Below, one piece after another: positions 30,667 to 42,846 of a stretch of DNA of 64,000 bases. Numbering within the stretch: position 1 is the stretch's first letter; every line of letters begins with the position of its first letter. The notes under the pieces are model-generated. The model did no database searches. It saw nothing but the letters and a program-made list of their open reading frames with translations, and was not told the DNA's origin. The translations under genes and the position numbers were made by a program. The stretch is from Bathelium albidoporum (Eukaryota; Ascomycota; Dothideomycetes; Trypetheliales; Trypetheliaceae): assembly GCA_021031095.1 (NCBI GenBank), contig JAGFVP010000052.1, positions 1-64,000 on the forward strand, written 5' to 3'.

Positions 30667-31974
30667 GGCTTCTTCCCCTGTCATTGGCTTGTTTGCGCTC
30701 TAGATGGATGAAAGAGTGAAGGAGACTACTCCCTTGGGTCCTGGTTTCGGTATCTTGTATTACTTCCTACTTTTAGCTAAAGACCTAGACGAGGGTTGAA
30801 TGGAAGGAAAGGGGGCCCCGCTTGAACGTTCTATACATCCTGTCGTTTATACATCCTGTTGTTCCATGAGCAGCCAGCTTCTCGAACAAATCCGAAAGAG
30901 ATTACAACAATGTACCAAACATCGCTACACTATTAATGCGATTGGTTACCGCCGTGGCATAAGATGGTAAGCTCGCGCTGGAGTTCGCAGTTCGATAGCG
31001 CCGTTGGCTTGGAAGGAAGCGAGGTTCGGATAGGGGTTCCTGTGCTAAACCCGAACCCATGAAGTGTACAGTTCTAGTATTAGACCACAGCGAACTGAGC
31101 AGCGGATTCAACAGCGGAAACAGCAATAGAGACGGTAGCAGGAACAGCGTCAAATTCGACAGCAGATCGACCAGTAAAAACGCTAGACCTGTTATAAGAC
31201 TTGTTTTGAGATCTGTTGCCAGGCCTGTTGTCAGATCTGTTGTTTTGCCTGCTCTTGCTTGCTGCTCTGGCTGCTGCTTGCCTGTTGTGAAATTTGTTGC
31301 CAGGCCTACTTTTTGATCTGATTCTTGCCAGGCCTATTGCAAAGTCTATTGCTGGGCCTGTTTGCAACGTAGGTAGGTAAGTAGGTTGGTCGGTCGGCCC
31401 GTCTATTGCGAAATTACTTGTCAAGTTTGTTGGACATGTTGTCGGGCCAATTGTCAGGTGGTTTGTAAAGAGGTGGAAGATTGGGCAGACTGATGGGGAT
31501 GTAAACAGAGGAAGGCTCACCAACTGGATGGACGACCGGCTAAATCTTTCCCAAAAAAAACCCCTCCTGCACCAATAGCACAATTCAAATATGTAATGCG
31601 ATGACGCTGGTTGTGTCGCGATCAGAGGCTTGAACAGGTAACCTGCTTGTATTGACCACAGGCTGAAGCCCCAGCAGGGACTGCTACTAAGGGTCACGTG
31701 AAGATAAGATAGGACGTGAGGGAGAGCTCCACCATCGTGACAGGCTGTGCTGTGACGCGGGGAATCAGAGCAAGACCGGGGTGTCTAAGTCAACATCGCT
31801 CTCTGAGATGAGACTCTGCCCGCTCTCTGCTATACCAGACGCTGTCTCGATTACATGAAGTCCCGGATGCCAAGCTAGGAACAAGGCCAAAAAGCTCTAC
31901 AACTTTTCTTCATGTTCCCTGCGGCGAAGGCAAGTGAAAAGAGGTGACCAATCGGAAGCACCCACCTTTCTAAG
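30667..31974. other. Intergenic region with 12-bp repeats, upstream of PFF1
   Basis: No gene supported. The centre holds the second 12-bp-period array. The minus-strand open frame 31080-31697 is largely a translation of that array and its flank. The right 250 bp are the presumed PFF1 promoter. Confidence 0.55.
31083..31375 (-). repeat. Degenerate 12-bp-period repeat array, copy 2
   Basis: About 31189-31300 reads GACCTGTTATAA, GACTTGTTTTGA, GATCTGTTGCCA, GGCCTGTTGTCA, GATCTGTTGTTT, TGCCTGCTCTTG, CTTGCTGCTCTG, GCTGCTGCTTGC. The 31083-31165 part has the complementary orientation (AACAGCGGATTCAACAGC-like). Read on the minus strand it gives tetrapeptide repeats (NNRS-DNRP-GNRS-QNKS) followed by VEFDAVPATVSIAV. 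Copy 1 at 19148-19293 gives RSVPRLVEFAVHFAIQF on the plus strand, so the two arrays seem to be inverted relative to each other. Confidence 0.6.
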
Positions 31975-34900
31975 ATGCGCCTTCCAATCGCCTTCTCGCC
32001 CATTCCAGTCACCATCATCGTTGTCCTCGTATATGCTGCTCTGATAGTTTCACTGCTCTATACACATCTCGTGCTTCCTCCTGGCGCTACACGGGCATCC
32101 GCTTATCCTGCTGTTGACCTATCTGGCGCATGGCGGGATCTTCAAGAACTTAGTAACGGATTTCATCATTTCAATACAAAGAGGAATGATGTGATTCACA
32201 ATTGGCTGTTGAGCCGAATCGAGTCGATCCTGAAGGAAAACAAGGTAGATTTTGAAACAAATGACAGTCGCCTTGGGAGTCCAGACTCCCCAGCTCCTGT
32301 TGCGTTATTTGATGATCGAATATCGAATGTATCTATCTCCATTCGCACTTACACTACCTACTTTGAGAGTACGAATATCATTGTCTACATCAGAGGTACC
32401 GATGATGGCGCAGAAGATTGGTGGAAGCTGAATTGGACATATGAAGGCCAAGGTGGTGTCCTAGTCAACGCTCATTATGACAGTGTGTCTACTGGATTCG
32501 GGGCCACCGATGACGGTGCTGGTGTTGTGACCGTCCTCCAATTGATTGCACATTTTACCAGCGAGGGCAATCGTCCAAAACGAGGCATTGTCGCATTGCT
32601 CAACAACGGTGAAGAAGATTTTCTCAATGGGGCAAACGCCTTTGCGAAGCATCCCATCTCCCAATTTCCAAGAACTTTTCTGAATCTCGAAGGCGCTGGT
32701 TCCGGAGGGAGGGCAACACTGTTTCGAAGCACAGATACCGAAGTCACCAAGGCATACAAGAACAGTCCATATCCATTTGGTACTGTAAGCAGCGACGATG
32801 GGTTTAAGAGAGGCTTAATTCGAAGCGGAACCGACTATCAGGTATTCACTAGTATACTCGGCCTTCGTGGGCTTGATGTTGCCTTTATGGAACCAAGAGC
32901 GAATTATCATACGGACCGGGACAACACGAAACACTCGTCCAAGGGATCACTATGGCACATGATGTCCGCTGCCTTGGCCACAATGGAATCGCTCACTTCG
33001 GATGATAGCCTCGCCCTAGACAAAGCGGATCCAGAAAAAGGTTCGGCTGGATCAAAAGCCGTGTGGTTTGACCTTTATGGACTGACATTTGCTGTCTTCG
33101 AGTTGAATGCTCTCTTTGGCATATCCGTCGCTCTCCTCGTCGCAGGACCCTTGATTTTGATTGTCTTGCAAATCACCTTGAGTCGAGCAGGGAAGTGGTA
33201 CCCCTTCTCTCGGAAGCAGCGTCTCGACTCTGAAGACGCGGACGATACTGTTCCTGTGGATGGCTTCCGAGGCTTCTTTAGACCCATCATCACAATGATC
33301 ATCTCGATAGCCATCGTCGTAGCATTGGCCTTTTTACTGACCAAGGTAAATCCTAATGTCATCTACAGTCATCAAGATGCCGTGTGGACAATGATGCTTA
33401 CAGCCTTTGCTACCACCTCGTGGTTCTGTCTACGCGGTGCCGATTTCACTCGACCAACTGCTCTACAGCGGTTCTATACGCTTTTCTGGCTGTACATCAT
33501 CTCCTACATTTTCCTCGTTGGCGCTACTATCCTCGAGCACAATTTTGAAATCGCGGGAATCTATTTCGTCGTCCTTTACTCTGCCGCCGTTCTATTTGCG
33601 CTTCTCATATCCTATTTCGAACTTTTCGCCCTGCCAAGTAAAAATTTGTACGCACAATTACTTGCTGAGCACGAACGTCCGGGCTTCCGCCGTGCCGATA
33701 GTACAGCGTCAAGTCGAGCGATCGCGCCAAGATCACAACATCATTCCCGTAGTCGAGAGCCATCGGCTGCAACAAATGACGATGAGGACGCAACAGAAGA
33801 GGCATCTCTACTCCGCAACGACCGAGGTACCACTTCTTTTGCTGGTTATGGTGGTGTCAGAAACTCTCGTCGACAAAGTGGTCAAGCATCATCGACACTA
33901 GTTCCTCCTGCGACGCAGAATGGGGACGAAGCTTACGATTCTACCCTCGGCATACCCTACCTCAACGAACAGCCTTGGTCTGCCCGCTTTCCCTCCATTC
34001 TCTGGATTCTGCAGTTCCTCCTGATCTGTCCGATACCCGTCATTCTTACTGGACAGCTCAGTCTCCTGCTCACCTCCGCCTTGCACCAGACTTCCGCCGA
34101 CGGAAGCGTTATTCTCCCTGTCTACCTCTTCATCTCAGGCCTAACATTTTTCCTTCTCAGCCCGGTTCTCCCCTTCATCCACCGATTCCACTACCACATC
34201 CCCTCCCTCTTCCTCCTCATCTTCATCCTCTCCCTCATCTACAACCTTCTCGCCTTTCCCTTCACCGAAACCAGCCGAATGAAGACCTACTTCCTCCAAA
34301 ACGTCGACCTGGACACCGGCGAAAACACCGTCACGCTCACCGGCCTGCACCCCTACATCAGCGCCATCGCCTCCTCCATCCCCTCCGCCGCCGACTACCA
34401 ACAACACCAACAACAACCCCTCAACTGCACCGGCCTCGACCTACCCCGCTACTCCGGCCTCACCACCTGCCGCTGGGCCGGCCCACCACCCCGCGCCGTC
34501 CCCAACACCCTCCTCGGCCTCCCCGCCACCGCGCCCCCGGAGCTCGGCTACGTGCACTGGCTCCACTTCAACGCGTCGCGGCCTGCGCACAAGGCGCGGA
34601 CTGCGCGCTTCGAGCTCGCCGGGCGCAACACGCGCGCCTGCCGTCTGGAATTCGCGCGCGCTGTCACGAACGTCAGCGTCGAGGGCGCGGACCCGGTGCC
34701 GGATGAGCGGTTCGAGGCGGTGGGCAAGGATGGGTGCACCGAGCTGAGGCTGTGGAGTCGTGAGTGGGAGCGTGGGTGGAATGTGACGGTTTCGTGGGAG
34801 GACGAAGAGGACAAGGGGCAGGGACGAGGCTTGGATGGCAGGGTGGTGTGTCTGTGGAGCGATGCGAATGAGGCGGGCGCGATCCCGGCGTTGGAGGAGG

Positions 34901-34983
34901 TGTGGCGGTTCATGCCGGCGTGGAGCACGGCGGTGAAGGGGGATGATGGGTTGGTGCTGGGGTGGAAGCGGTTTGCTGTGTGA
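31975..34983 (+). CDS. PFF1: Vacuolar membrane M28-family metalloprotease
   Basis: A single exon encodes 1002 aa, the usual length of the fungal Pff1 family. TM1 is at residues 10-30. A luminal M28 peptidase domain follows, with zinc-site residues His167 and Asp169 (NAHYDSV), Asp179/180 (ATDDGAG), Glu213/214 (NNGEEDF), and a further GAGSGGRATLF block. Eight or so hydrophobic helices (about 370-720) surround a polar, Ser/Arg/Asp-rich cytosolic loop (about 560-640). A soluble luminal C-terminal domain ends the protein. In yeast Pff1 is a multispanning vacuolar membrane protein; its substrates are not established. The 3' quarter is markedly more GC-rich than the rest. Confidence 0.92.
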   Translation: MRLPIAFSPIPVTIIVVLVYAALIVSLLYTHLVLPPGATRASAYPAVDLSGAWRDLQELSNGFHHFNTKRNDVIHNWLLSRIESILKENKVDFETNDSRLGSPDSPAPVALFDDRISNVSISIRTYTTYFESTNIIVYIRGTDDGAEDWWKLNWTYEGQGGVLVNAHYDSVSTGFGATDDGAGVVTVLQLIAHFTSEGNRPKRGIVALLNNGEEDFLNGANAFAKHPISQFPRTFLNLEGAGSGGRATLFRSTDTEVTKAYKNSPYPFGTVSSDDGFKRGLIRSGTDYQVFTSILGLRGLDVAFMEPRANYHTDRDNTKHSSKGSLWHMMSAALATMESLTSDDSLALDKADPEKGSAGSKAVWFDLYGLTFAVFELNALFGISVALLVAGPLILIVLQITLSRAGKWYPFSRKQRLDSEDADDTVPVDGFRGFFRPIITMIISIAIVVALAFLLTKVNPNVIYSHQDAVWTMMLTAFATTSWFCLRGADFTRPTALQRFYTLFWLYIISYIFLVGATILEHNFEIAGIYFVVLYSAAVLFALLISYFELFALPSKNLYAQLLAEHERPGFRRADSTASSRAIAPRSQHHSRSREPSAATNDDEDATEEASLLRNDRGTTSFAGYGGVRNSRRQSGQASSTLVPPATQNGDEAYDSTLGIPYLNEQPWSARFPSILWILQFLLICPIPVILTGQLSLLLTSALHQTSADGSVILPVYLFISGLTFFLLSPVLPFIHRFHYHIPSLFLLIFILSLIYNLLAFPFTETSRMKTYFLQNVDLDTGENTVTLTGLHPYISAIASSIPSAADYQQHQQQPLNCTGLDLPRYSGLTTCRWAGPPPRAVPNTLLGLPATAPPELGYVHWLHFNASRPAHKARTARFELAGRNTRACRLEFARAVTNVSVEGADPVPDERFEAVGKDGCTELRLWSREWERGWNVTVSWEDEEDKGQGRGLDGRVVCLWSDANEAGAIPALEEVWRFMPAWSTAVKGDDGLVLGWKRFAV

Positions 34984-35671
34984 TTGGGGTTGGATCCTAG
35001 GTGCTGGGAAGATGGTTCGATGAGTTGTGGTTTTTTGAATCAGCGGCTCTGCAGGAACTTCCTTGATTTGAGTTTGTTACCTAGCGTCGTTCGAAGAACC
35101 TTGGCATGATGAGCGTATCGTCGTTTCTTCGTTTGAATATTTTTAAATTGTGCTTTGGTAATCCGTTCCCAGAAGCGAAGAAAATCCCGATTTCATAGTT
35201 AAAAAAAAGTGCAAATACACCGAGAATCATAGTATCGTGAAGACTACTTGACCCCGACGAGACCCCTCAATCGAGGGTAGTCGTTTCAATTCGTACCTCG
35301 AGCAAGACTCCTCGACCTCGAGGAAGATCTTATGAGTGGCATGATAGGTTGAAGAATAAAGGCAAAGCGCATCCTAAGCTCAAAATTGGTCAATTTGAAC
35401 GTTGATCTGCTCTTTGCCTTCACGTCTCTTATCTAAACAGTGATAATGAGATAGACAGATTCGAGTGTCACGGCTTCAAATTAAGCTGACTACGGGGAAT
35501 AATGCTTGAAAGCGCGAGGGAAACACTCTAAGCACTGCGCAGCTGAGGACGAAATTGTGTCTGAGAAGACACAGAACAATGGAATTAGGTATGTTGTAAA
35601 GAAGCAAACGCTTCATTAAGAGGTTTGCTCGAGCAATGCGACGCGTCCACCCGAGCCCAGGTCCCAAAATC
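34984..35671. other. Convergent intergenic region, PFF1/ESP1
   Basis: No gene. A short stretch at 35245-35325 is rich in CCTCGA/TCGAGG words with local dyad symmetry. The minus-strand frame 35476-35679 has no recognisable product. Confidence 0.5.
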
Positions 35672-38600
35672 CTAATCACCTAACCACACCGGGACACCAT
35701 ACACCACGGGCGCAGCTCCATTCAGGTACCTCAGATAGCACTCCCCTCGACTCCTCGCCACAGATTCTGCCAAGCTCCTTCCCTTCTGCCTTGGTGCATC
35801 TCGAGGTCGAGCCTCCGCCTCAGCACCATGACGTCGCCCTCCTCTCCTCTTTGGTGTTTTCGGCATCTTCGATGTCCTGCTATCCGCTATACCCACCCCT
35901 GCTGAGCCCGGCCAGAGTCCCCATTCCTCGCCCAGCCGCAAACTAAAGCGATCAATGTCTTTGTCCGTGACATCCCACAGCGTCGCACAAACTGCCATGC
36001 ACGGGCTTGTCTGTTCCTCCTCATCTAAACCATCATCCTCTTCCTCGCTCTCCACGACCATCCGCTGCCCCTTCTGGTCCATATCCCTCGCCACACCATC
36101 CTCATTGCTCCACCCTGCTACCAAATAGCCCAACACGGCGCCGTGTGGCTCAAACTCGCCATTCTCGACGATGGCGCCGCTGCTGCAGCCCATGAGCCAG
36201 ACAACGCTGGCGCAGCGGGAGAGGCGCTTGATCGTGCGCGTGCGGATGTACTGTGCGCCGCTGCCGTGGCCGAAGTACAGGACGACGTCGGATTGCGTGA
36301 GGAGCGTTTCGAAGTCCCTTTCGGAGGGAGAGCGGGCGGTGAAACTGGGGACCGGACAGGCGAGATTGGGAGGAAGCGAGTGAAGAGGAGGGGCGAGGCA
36401 GTTCTCGGTGTGGGAGAGATCGCCGGAGGGGTTGAGGATGTATGAGATCTTGGAACGGTCTGACTGGAAACGTTGTGATTGCTCGGCCTTTGCAGTGCTT
36501 GCTTGCTGGCTTTGTTCATGGCGTTTCCGGGCCTGCTGGCGTTGGAGGAGAATGCGATCTCTGAGCGCCTTCATGCTGGGGACTCTGCTAATGGCTAGCT
36601 GATCTAAGCACGGTAAGCTTTCCCATGGAAAGACGTGCAACTCCTTGTCTAATATCAGAATCATGTGCTCTGGCGCAGTTGCTGTTTGGTCCTGGCCTGC
36701 TGCCTCGTGGTAGGCTTTTAGCGCATCGATGGTTTCGACGACGATGGCATCGAAGTCGATCTCGTCGTATGCGTTGCGCTCGCCATTGAATTGTAAGATG
36801 TCCACTACGAAGTACATCAAGTCCATCATGGCCTCGTCGAAGTCCAAAGAATCGTCATTCGCGTTACCAAGACCAATAAAAAGCTCCAATACCCTCGGGT
36901 CAAGACTCATGGGCTGGTTTTTGCCAGCGTTTCTCTTGCCTCTAGCGTTGCCCGCACCTCGACTCTTGCCTTGACGGGAGGGTAAGTTTCGATTCAGAAT
37001 ATTTTGGAACGATGCAGAGAATTGCGCCAAGAGATGCGGATGTCTTGTATGCTGGGAGAAGATGCCGCGAAAGCCGCCAAGCCAAATGTTTTCGATATTG
37101 CGCAAGAGGTCCCGAAGTCGTGCATCCAGAGCTTCGCGCTCCGCCCACCAAGTAGATTTGGCTCCCTTGATACTCATGTCACGAGTGTCGTGAGTACTTT
37201 CATTGGACAGGGAGATGATTTTCAATAATTCCTCTTTGCCATGGTCGAATGTGAAAGGTTCATCGTCGTCCATATCGTCGGCCTTTTGGCGAGATATTGG
37301 AAGTCGCAGAATGAAGGGCGACTCTTGCGCTCGATAACGGACGATATTAAATTCTTCTTGAGACTCATCCAAAGATATGGAGATGGCTGTCCATGAATCC
37401 GGGATTATGTCAATGAATTCGTGTTGGAATTGACATGAGCTGGATGGAGTTGCCTCGTCTAAAAGGAAGCCAGGAGTCGGCCAGACGAGCAGGTCTTGGC
37501 GTTTGCTCTGCCTTTTGTCGATGGCTGTGGCGTTGATGTCACTTTGGATAGCATGGTTTCTCGACGACTCTACTTTACCATCAGCTAACGTTCCGTACGC
37601 TATTTCATGGAATAAGCCTTACCTAGAGATTGTGCAGCAATCAGCGGCTCTGCATGGATGTTCGAGCTTTCGGAGCTCGCAGCTGACATAAGGACAGTAA
37701 TGTGTCCTAACATATGGCACAGCGTATGACAGATAGAGGTACTGCCTGTTCGCAACGCCTTGTCGCGGACCTCCAGGATGCAATTTCTTGCTTGTTGCAA
37801 AACGACGGCATATTCGGATATGCTTTCAACTGCTTTCCGGACCCCTTTCTGTGATGATTGCGATCTACCTTGAGCTTTCTGAATTGTACTGGTGAGGGAA
37901 TGTTGATTTGTCGTTCCTTCGGACGTGACCTTATCGCCATGGGTAATTGCTGGAAAAGATATCGTAGACTCCGGCAGAATATTAAATGTAAAATCTGAGC
38001 TAAGCAAATCTGTAGCTCTGGCGAGCAGAGTTTTGAAGCTTGCGATCTGATGTAGAATGGCGACCTCACCCCCCACGAGCGTTGTTTCTGCAGTCATCAA
38101 GATTTCGCAAGCTTCTGGTAGATTTCCAACAAGCAGCGAAGAAACAGCTTTTTGTATTAGGAGAGTGGCAAGTAGCTCAGCAAGACGGCCAACTTGTGCA
38201 GGAGTTCTGCCCTGTTCCTTTGCCCTTTGATCATTATTATCACTTCTGGGTATAGACTTTGTGACGCGCTTTGGCTGAGGCTTTCTTGATCCGGAATATT
38301 TGAGAGGCCGTTTCTTCTTCTCGCCATTAATCAGAATTAGACTCGAAGTCTCTGCAGCCGAAGTCTCACCGGAAGGCAATCTGTCCAGTGTTTCGATACA
38401 TGTAGAAGACATCAATTCTCGCAAAATAGAGATGGCACTGTTTATGCACTGCAGTCCCGCTTTTCCATTGCCGCGCAGCTGCTCTAGTCGTGCCATTGAC
38501 TGATGGGCAAGCACCATTTCGTAAGTCTTGATCGACCTATCCTCGAGCAGAGGTATCTTCTCAAGTTGCGTTTGAGCATCGTGTTCCTTGTGACTGCGGG

Positions 38601-41600
38601 CCCAGTATTCACTCGTTTTGGCGCGTGTAATCGACAATAGCGCATCTGCTTGTACTGCACTTGCAATCTTTTCCGCTTGCTCACTGTAATATATTGCTTC
38701 CCGAAACAAGCCCATGCAACCATAGACAACCCCCAAATGCAGAAGAGCTCGGACAAGAGACGGTACCAGAGGCCAAAATGTAGGACCTTTTAATTTATCG
38801 TGTGTCATAGATTGGATTGGAGGCGATGGTCTTGAGTTGATCCCCATTCTGGAGATTTCTTCAGTCACGACGTCCACAGCAGATTCCGTGGCGTCCAATG
38901 TCGAGGCATTTGCTGTCATAGTCTGTCTATTTTCTAGGATGGCCCAGTTTCTCTGGTGGAGCCTCACACTGCGTTTAGCTTGCGCTAACGCCTCGTCGTG
39001 GTAACCAAATTGGAGTGCGAGTATCGAAATGATGCTCGAGGCATTGGCGAGGTGTTTGTTAAATCTAACACGGCCAGAACTCGATCCGGAAGGAGAAGAT
39101 AATTTGTGGAATTCTGGGCTTTCTGCTGCCAACGAGGCGATGCCATGCAATGTCTCGTAACTAAGGCTGTTAACTCTGTGTCTGAATGCAGTCGCTCCCA
39201 AGTAGACTTACCAGTTGGTCATATCACCAACATCAAGACTATGTTCCGCATGGATCATCTGTAATTCTAAAATGGCCTCCGGTGAGGGTGCAGACGAAGA
39301 CACCAAGGATCGAACATTTGCAAGATGATCTCCAACCTTACCACTGTATCCAAGACGAAGATATTGTAATGTGAGATTAGTCTTGGAAATAATCAATGCC
39401 GCCAGATCAGCACCTCTGCGGAGGTCTTCTATCTTCGAAATCATGCTCAAGATCGGAAGACGTTGCACCCCTAAGCCTTGCATATCCAAAAAGTTTGCAG
39501 CAACATGCAACTGAATCAATAACGAATCAACATCATCTACTCTCTGGAGTAAGACATCCCATACTGGCGAGGTTTCTAGGATACACTGCCAATCGAGCAG
39601 CGCGGGTTTGATATCCTCGAATCTAGGTAAGCCCATGCAAAAACTTCTTCCAATCCTCTGCCCCGCATTGATATGCACCTGAAACTTTTCCAAACCAGAA
39701 TCTGCTTCAAGAGACTGCTTCTTGATGAAATCTTCTTGTAACGCAAGTGATCGGAGTTCATCATCAAAGATGGCAGGGGAGTCTGTGGCAAGCTGGACGA
39801 TTGTCCTCTTGACTCGTTGTCGACGTATGGGGAAATTCGATGAAGTATAAATCGTGAGCAAACGACGTGAAGCTTCTTGCAACAGTCCAAGAGTATGTGC
39901 ATCAGCAGGCTTTCGAAGGTTGATAGTAGCTGAAATGAGACACAATTGCTGTTCCAGAAGTATACCACGCTCATCAGGTGCCAATTTCGGGGTATCAAAC
40001 AAACGCTCAGAATCTTGAATCAAGCCGTTGTCGTGCCTCAATCTCTTCAGCATAGCTACTAGGAGGCGTCCCAGCTGACCGATTTGACCATCAGAACCCC
40101 ACACGTCACGTAATGCCTTACTGGCTGCAAGCTTGGTTGCTTCGTGCAAAGCACCGTGCTGAACAAGCAATTTGATAGCATCTTTGATAGCAGTGTGCGC
40201 TTCAAGTAGCCTTCCAGCTGAGTCAAGTGCGGTTGCAAGCTTCTCTAGCTTCACGGTCAGGAGGCCTGCTTCTTGTTCGGCCCTATTGCGCGACCGCAGC
40301 AAGTCGATGGACCGGACCAGTGCTTGGATAGATTGATCGGGATTTTTGGTGTTGGGATGTCTGCTCTGCTGTGATTGAAATGCCCAGTACATATTCGAAA
40401 CTTTGACAAGTGATTGGCCAGGGTTGAAGTCCTGAGGGACTTGAAGATGTGCATCCTGGGCCCAAGATTCCACCAACGCAATGGCTGTAAAGCAATCCTC
40501 TAGGAGACTGCACAGATCGTCCCAGGCAATGACGCTCATGGCAACTAGGGTCTTCACAATTCCGAGGACAGAGTCGATCGACCCTTTGACAGTCTGGGCT
40601 GCCAGTGCTCGAAAACGTGATCCTTTGGGTGGAGGATCTTCGCTATTCGCATCAAGTGGGATAGCTTTCATGAGTCCGATTAGAAAACGTAGAGATTTGA
40701 AGATGATGGCATGACACATGTGCAGGATATCAGCGTCATCTGAGCTAAGAATTATTTCGTGTTCCTGCGAGCTCTTGATCAGGAACTTGACTACCGCTCG
40801 TCGCAACGCCATGACTGGAGTCAAGATCAGGCCCTGTTCTTGAAATTTGGAATATCGTGATCCCCCAGAAAGAAGGTCCAACCCAGCCTTAACGGCCGAT
40901 TTCGACTTGGCGTTGCCTTCAGTCGCATTCGTCAACCCAGACTCGGTCCAATTCTCAAAGGCTAGTGTGGCAAGCCGCAGAACCAAAGAATCTTGCTCCA
41001 TCGGTGTTCCTCTTTTCTTGCTGGTTGCTAACGCGGACACGGCATGTCCCACTGCCGCCTTGAGATCTCCGGCATTTTGAGCGATAGTACTTAATGTTGA
41101 CTGTATAGAAGCCCACGACCGAAATTTAATATAATCGTCATTTGCGGCGATTAGATCCCGGATAAGCGTTTGCAACCTCGCAGTCGTATCTAGGGCCATG
41201 GCATAAATCTGGTCCGAACATGGAGAACTCCTGTTTACCAATGCATTCAAGTTTTTTGAATATGGCCCTAAGAGCTCCGAATCGAGATCAGCTCGGTGGT
41301 TGACAAGGCTCCACCAATGTATCCGAGTTTCAAGGGCCAACTCTTGTAGGACAAATGCAGTATCGGGAGCTGGACAGATTTTCGGATCGCAGGCTGATGC
41401 ATCATGCGAACTAGAAGAAGATGGACAGAGAGACAGATAGGTGTGACCAAGAGAGCGCAGTTGATCCGCTGCCCTTTCCTTTGACTGACCTGACTGGACT
41501 GTACGTAATATGAGACTCGTTGGGCTGCACGGACAGCCCGATTGTAAATACTTCAGGGCACCGTCAATTGTCGTCGGCCTTTTCGCAGCAGCAATAAGCC

Positions 41601-42540
41601 GCAACACAAGCATCTGATGGCTGACAACGATAGGCAGTGCTGAACTGTCGAGATTCATATTCTTGAAGAACAGCAGAGTTGCTAACGTCTCCCGCTCCTT
41701 AGACAGAGCAGTATCATCGTTTCCAGCTTTCTCGATTTCACATGTATCAGCCGCCCTCAACCCATCCTCCATAAGCCTTTCCAAGCGGCTTTTGAGGATG
41801 CATAGCTCTTTGATCGCAAGTGCATCGAGCCCGAGATTAACCAGCTTTCCGACCAGAGCCAACATGCCGTTCTCAAGCTGGAGCGCTGGCAATGCCTTTC
41901 CCATGCGTTGATCCGTCTGTACCAGCCTCAAATAAGCAAAGGCGGTTCTGGCGCATTCCGCTACCGCAACGACTCCACTAGCTGGATCTTGCTTGCTAAC
42001 GGAAGTGGAGGAGGAGCTTCGGCGGAATGTAGATGTTTTGCCATTTGCGTTGGATACCGCATTCGCTTCCAGTTGTTTCAGAGGACTTGCGCTCTTTGTG
42101 GGTTCACGCGCTGCGGAGTCATTGGTAGATTTTCGGCCGATATCACGACGCTTCGAAGAGGGCAGCGGAGGGCCTCGCGGCCTAGGTCTGATGGCCTCCG
42201 TCAAACTCCTCAGAGACAAATTAACAGTCTCTTGTGCAAGCACATATTTCTCCTTTGCGCTCAATTGCAGGCCAAGCTCGTCACGGCCGTTCACCACGGC
42301 TCCCAATTTCGCCTTCGATGTTGTTTTCGCGCCACGTCCTGCCGAGGCTTTGGGCTGAACCAGTCTTGTAGGTCCTGCAGTTCTGCCATTTTTCTCCCCC
42401 GATGCTGGTTTGATGTTCTCTTTGGTCGGTTGTTGCGCGTGAAGGAGGTCTCGGAGGGTGGGTACCGTCGTCGAAGAACAGGTCGCGGCCGACTTTAATG
42501 CACTCCGGATTGCTTCCGCGCGCGCTTGAGGCTCTTCCAT
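35672..42540 (-). CDS. ESP1: Separase (separin), cohesin-cleaving cysteine protease
   Basis: Minus-strand exons 42540-39212, 39166-37623 and 37584-35672 give 2261 aa, the size of fungal separases. The N-terminal three quarters are a long helical solenoid with little sequence identity between species. The C-terminal C50 protease domain shows YFGHGSGAQY (catalytic His2064) and WLMGCSSGAI (catalytic Cys2091), then HGAVLGYLVAGW. Separase cleaves cohesin Scc1 at anaphase onset and is held by securin. Intron 1 (39167-39211) must use the TTAACAG acceptor, because the upstream ATTCAG and ACACAG acceptors each create an in-frame TGA. Intron 2 is only 38 bp. An acidic, disordered insert (VVESEEEDDGLDEEEQ) follows the catalytic Cys. 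It is divergent from the DUF5321-type gene. Confidence 0.93.
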
Positions 42541-42846
42541 TTATCCGAACTGCTCATGGCGTGCGTCGACGGCTCTGTAAAAAGACATTAGTATTGCCGC
42601 ACGCTTTCTCGAGGCATTGTGTTAGTGGAAATCGGTGTTGTCAAAGCTGTGACCAATCAGATGGCGTTGCTCTGTTGACCCAGCAACAAGCACGTGAGAC
42701 AATGTCCACCTAAATCACTTTGACAGGTATTCCTACATCGAAGCTACCCCCGCGAGCGGTCATCAAGAGCTTTGCGCATTCGGAACAATCGGTCAGAAGG
42801 CGAAGACATATGCGAAATATGGTCCGGCAACTTGAACTGCATAGGC
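42541..42846. promoter_or_regulatory. Divergent promoter, ESP1 / DUF5321-type gene
   Basis: About 306 bp separate the two start codons. No specific motif was assigned. Confidence 0.45.

Noticed and set aside
31080..31697. 205-codon minus-strand frame upstream of PFF1
   Set aside because: Largely a translation of the 12-bp repeat array plus low-complexity flank, so it was kept as a repeat rather than a gene.
39174..39211. ATTCAG as the separase intron 1 acceptor
   Set aside because: Joining there makes an in-frame TGA at the junction; TTAACAG at 39167 keeps the frame.
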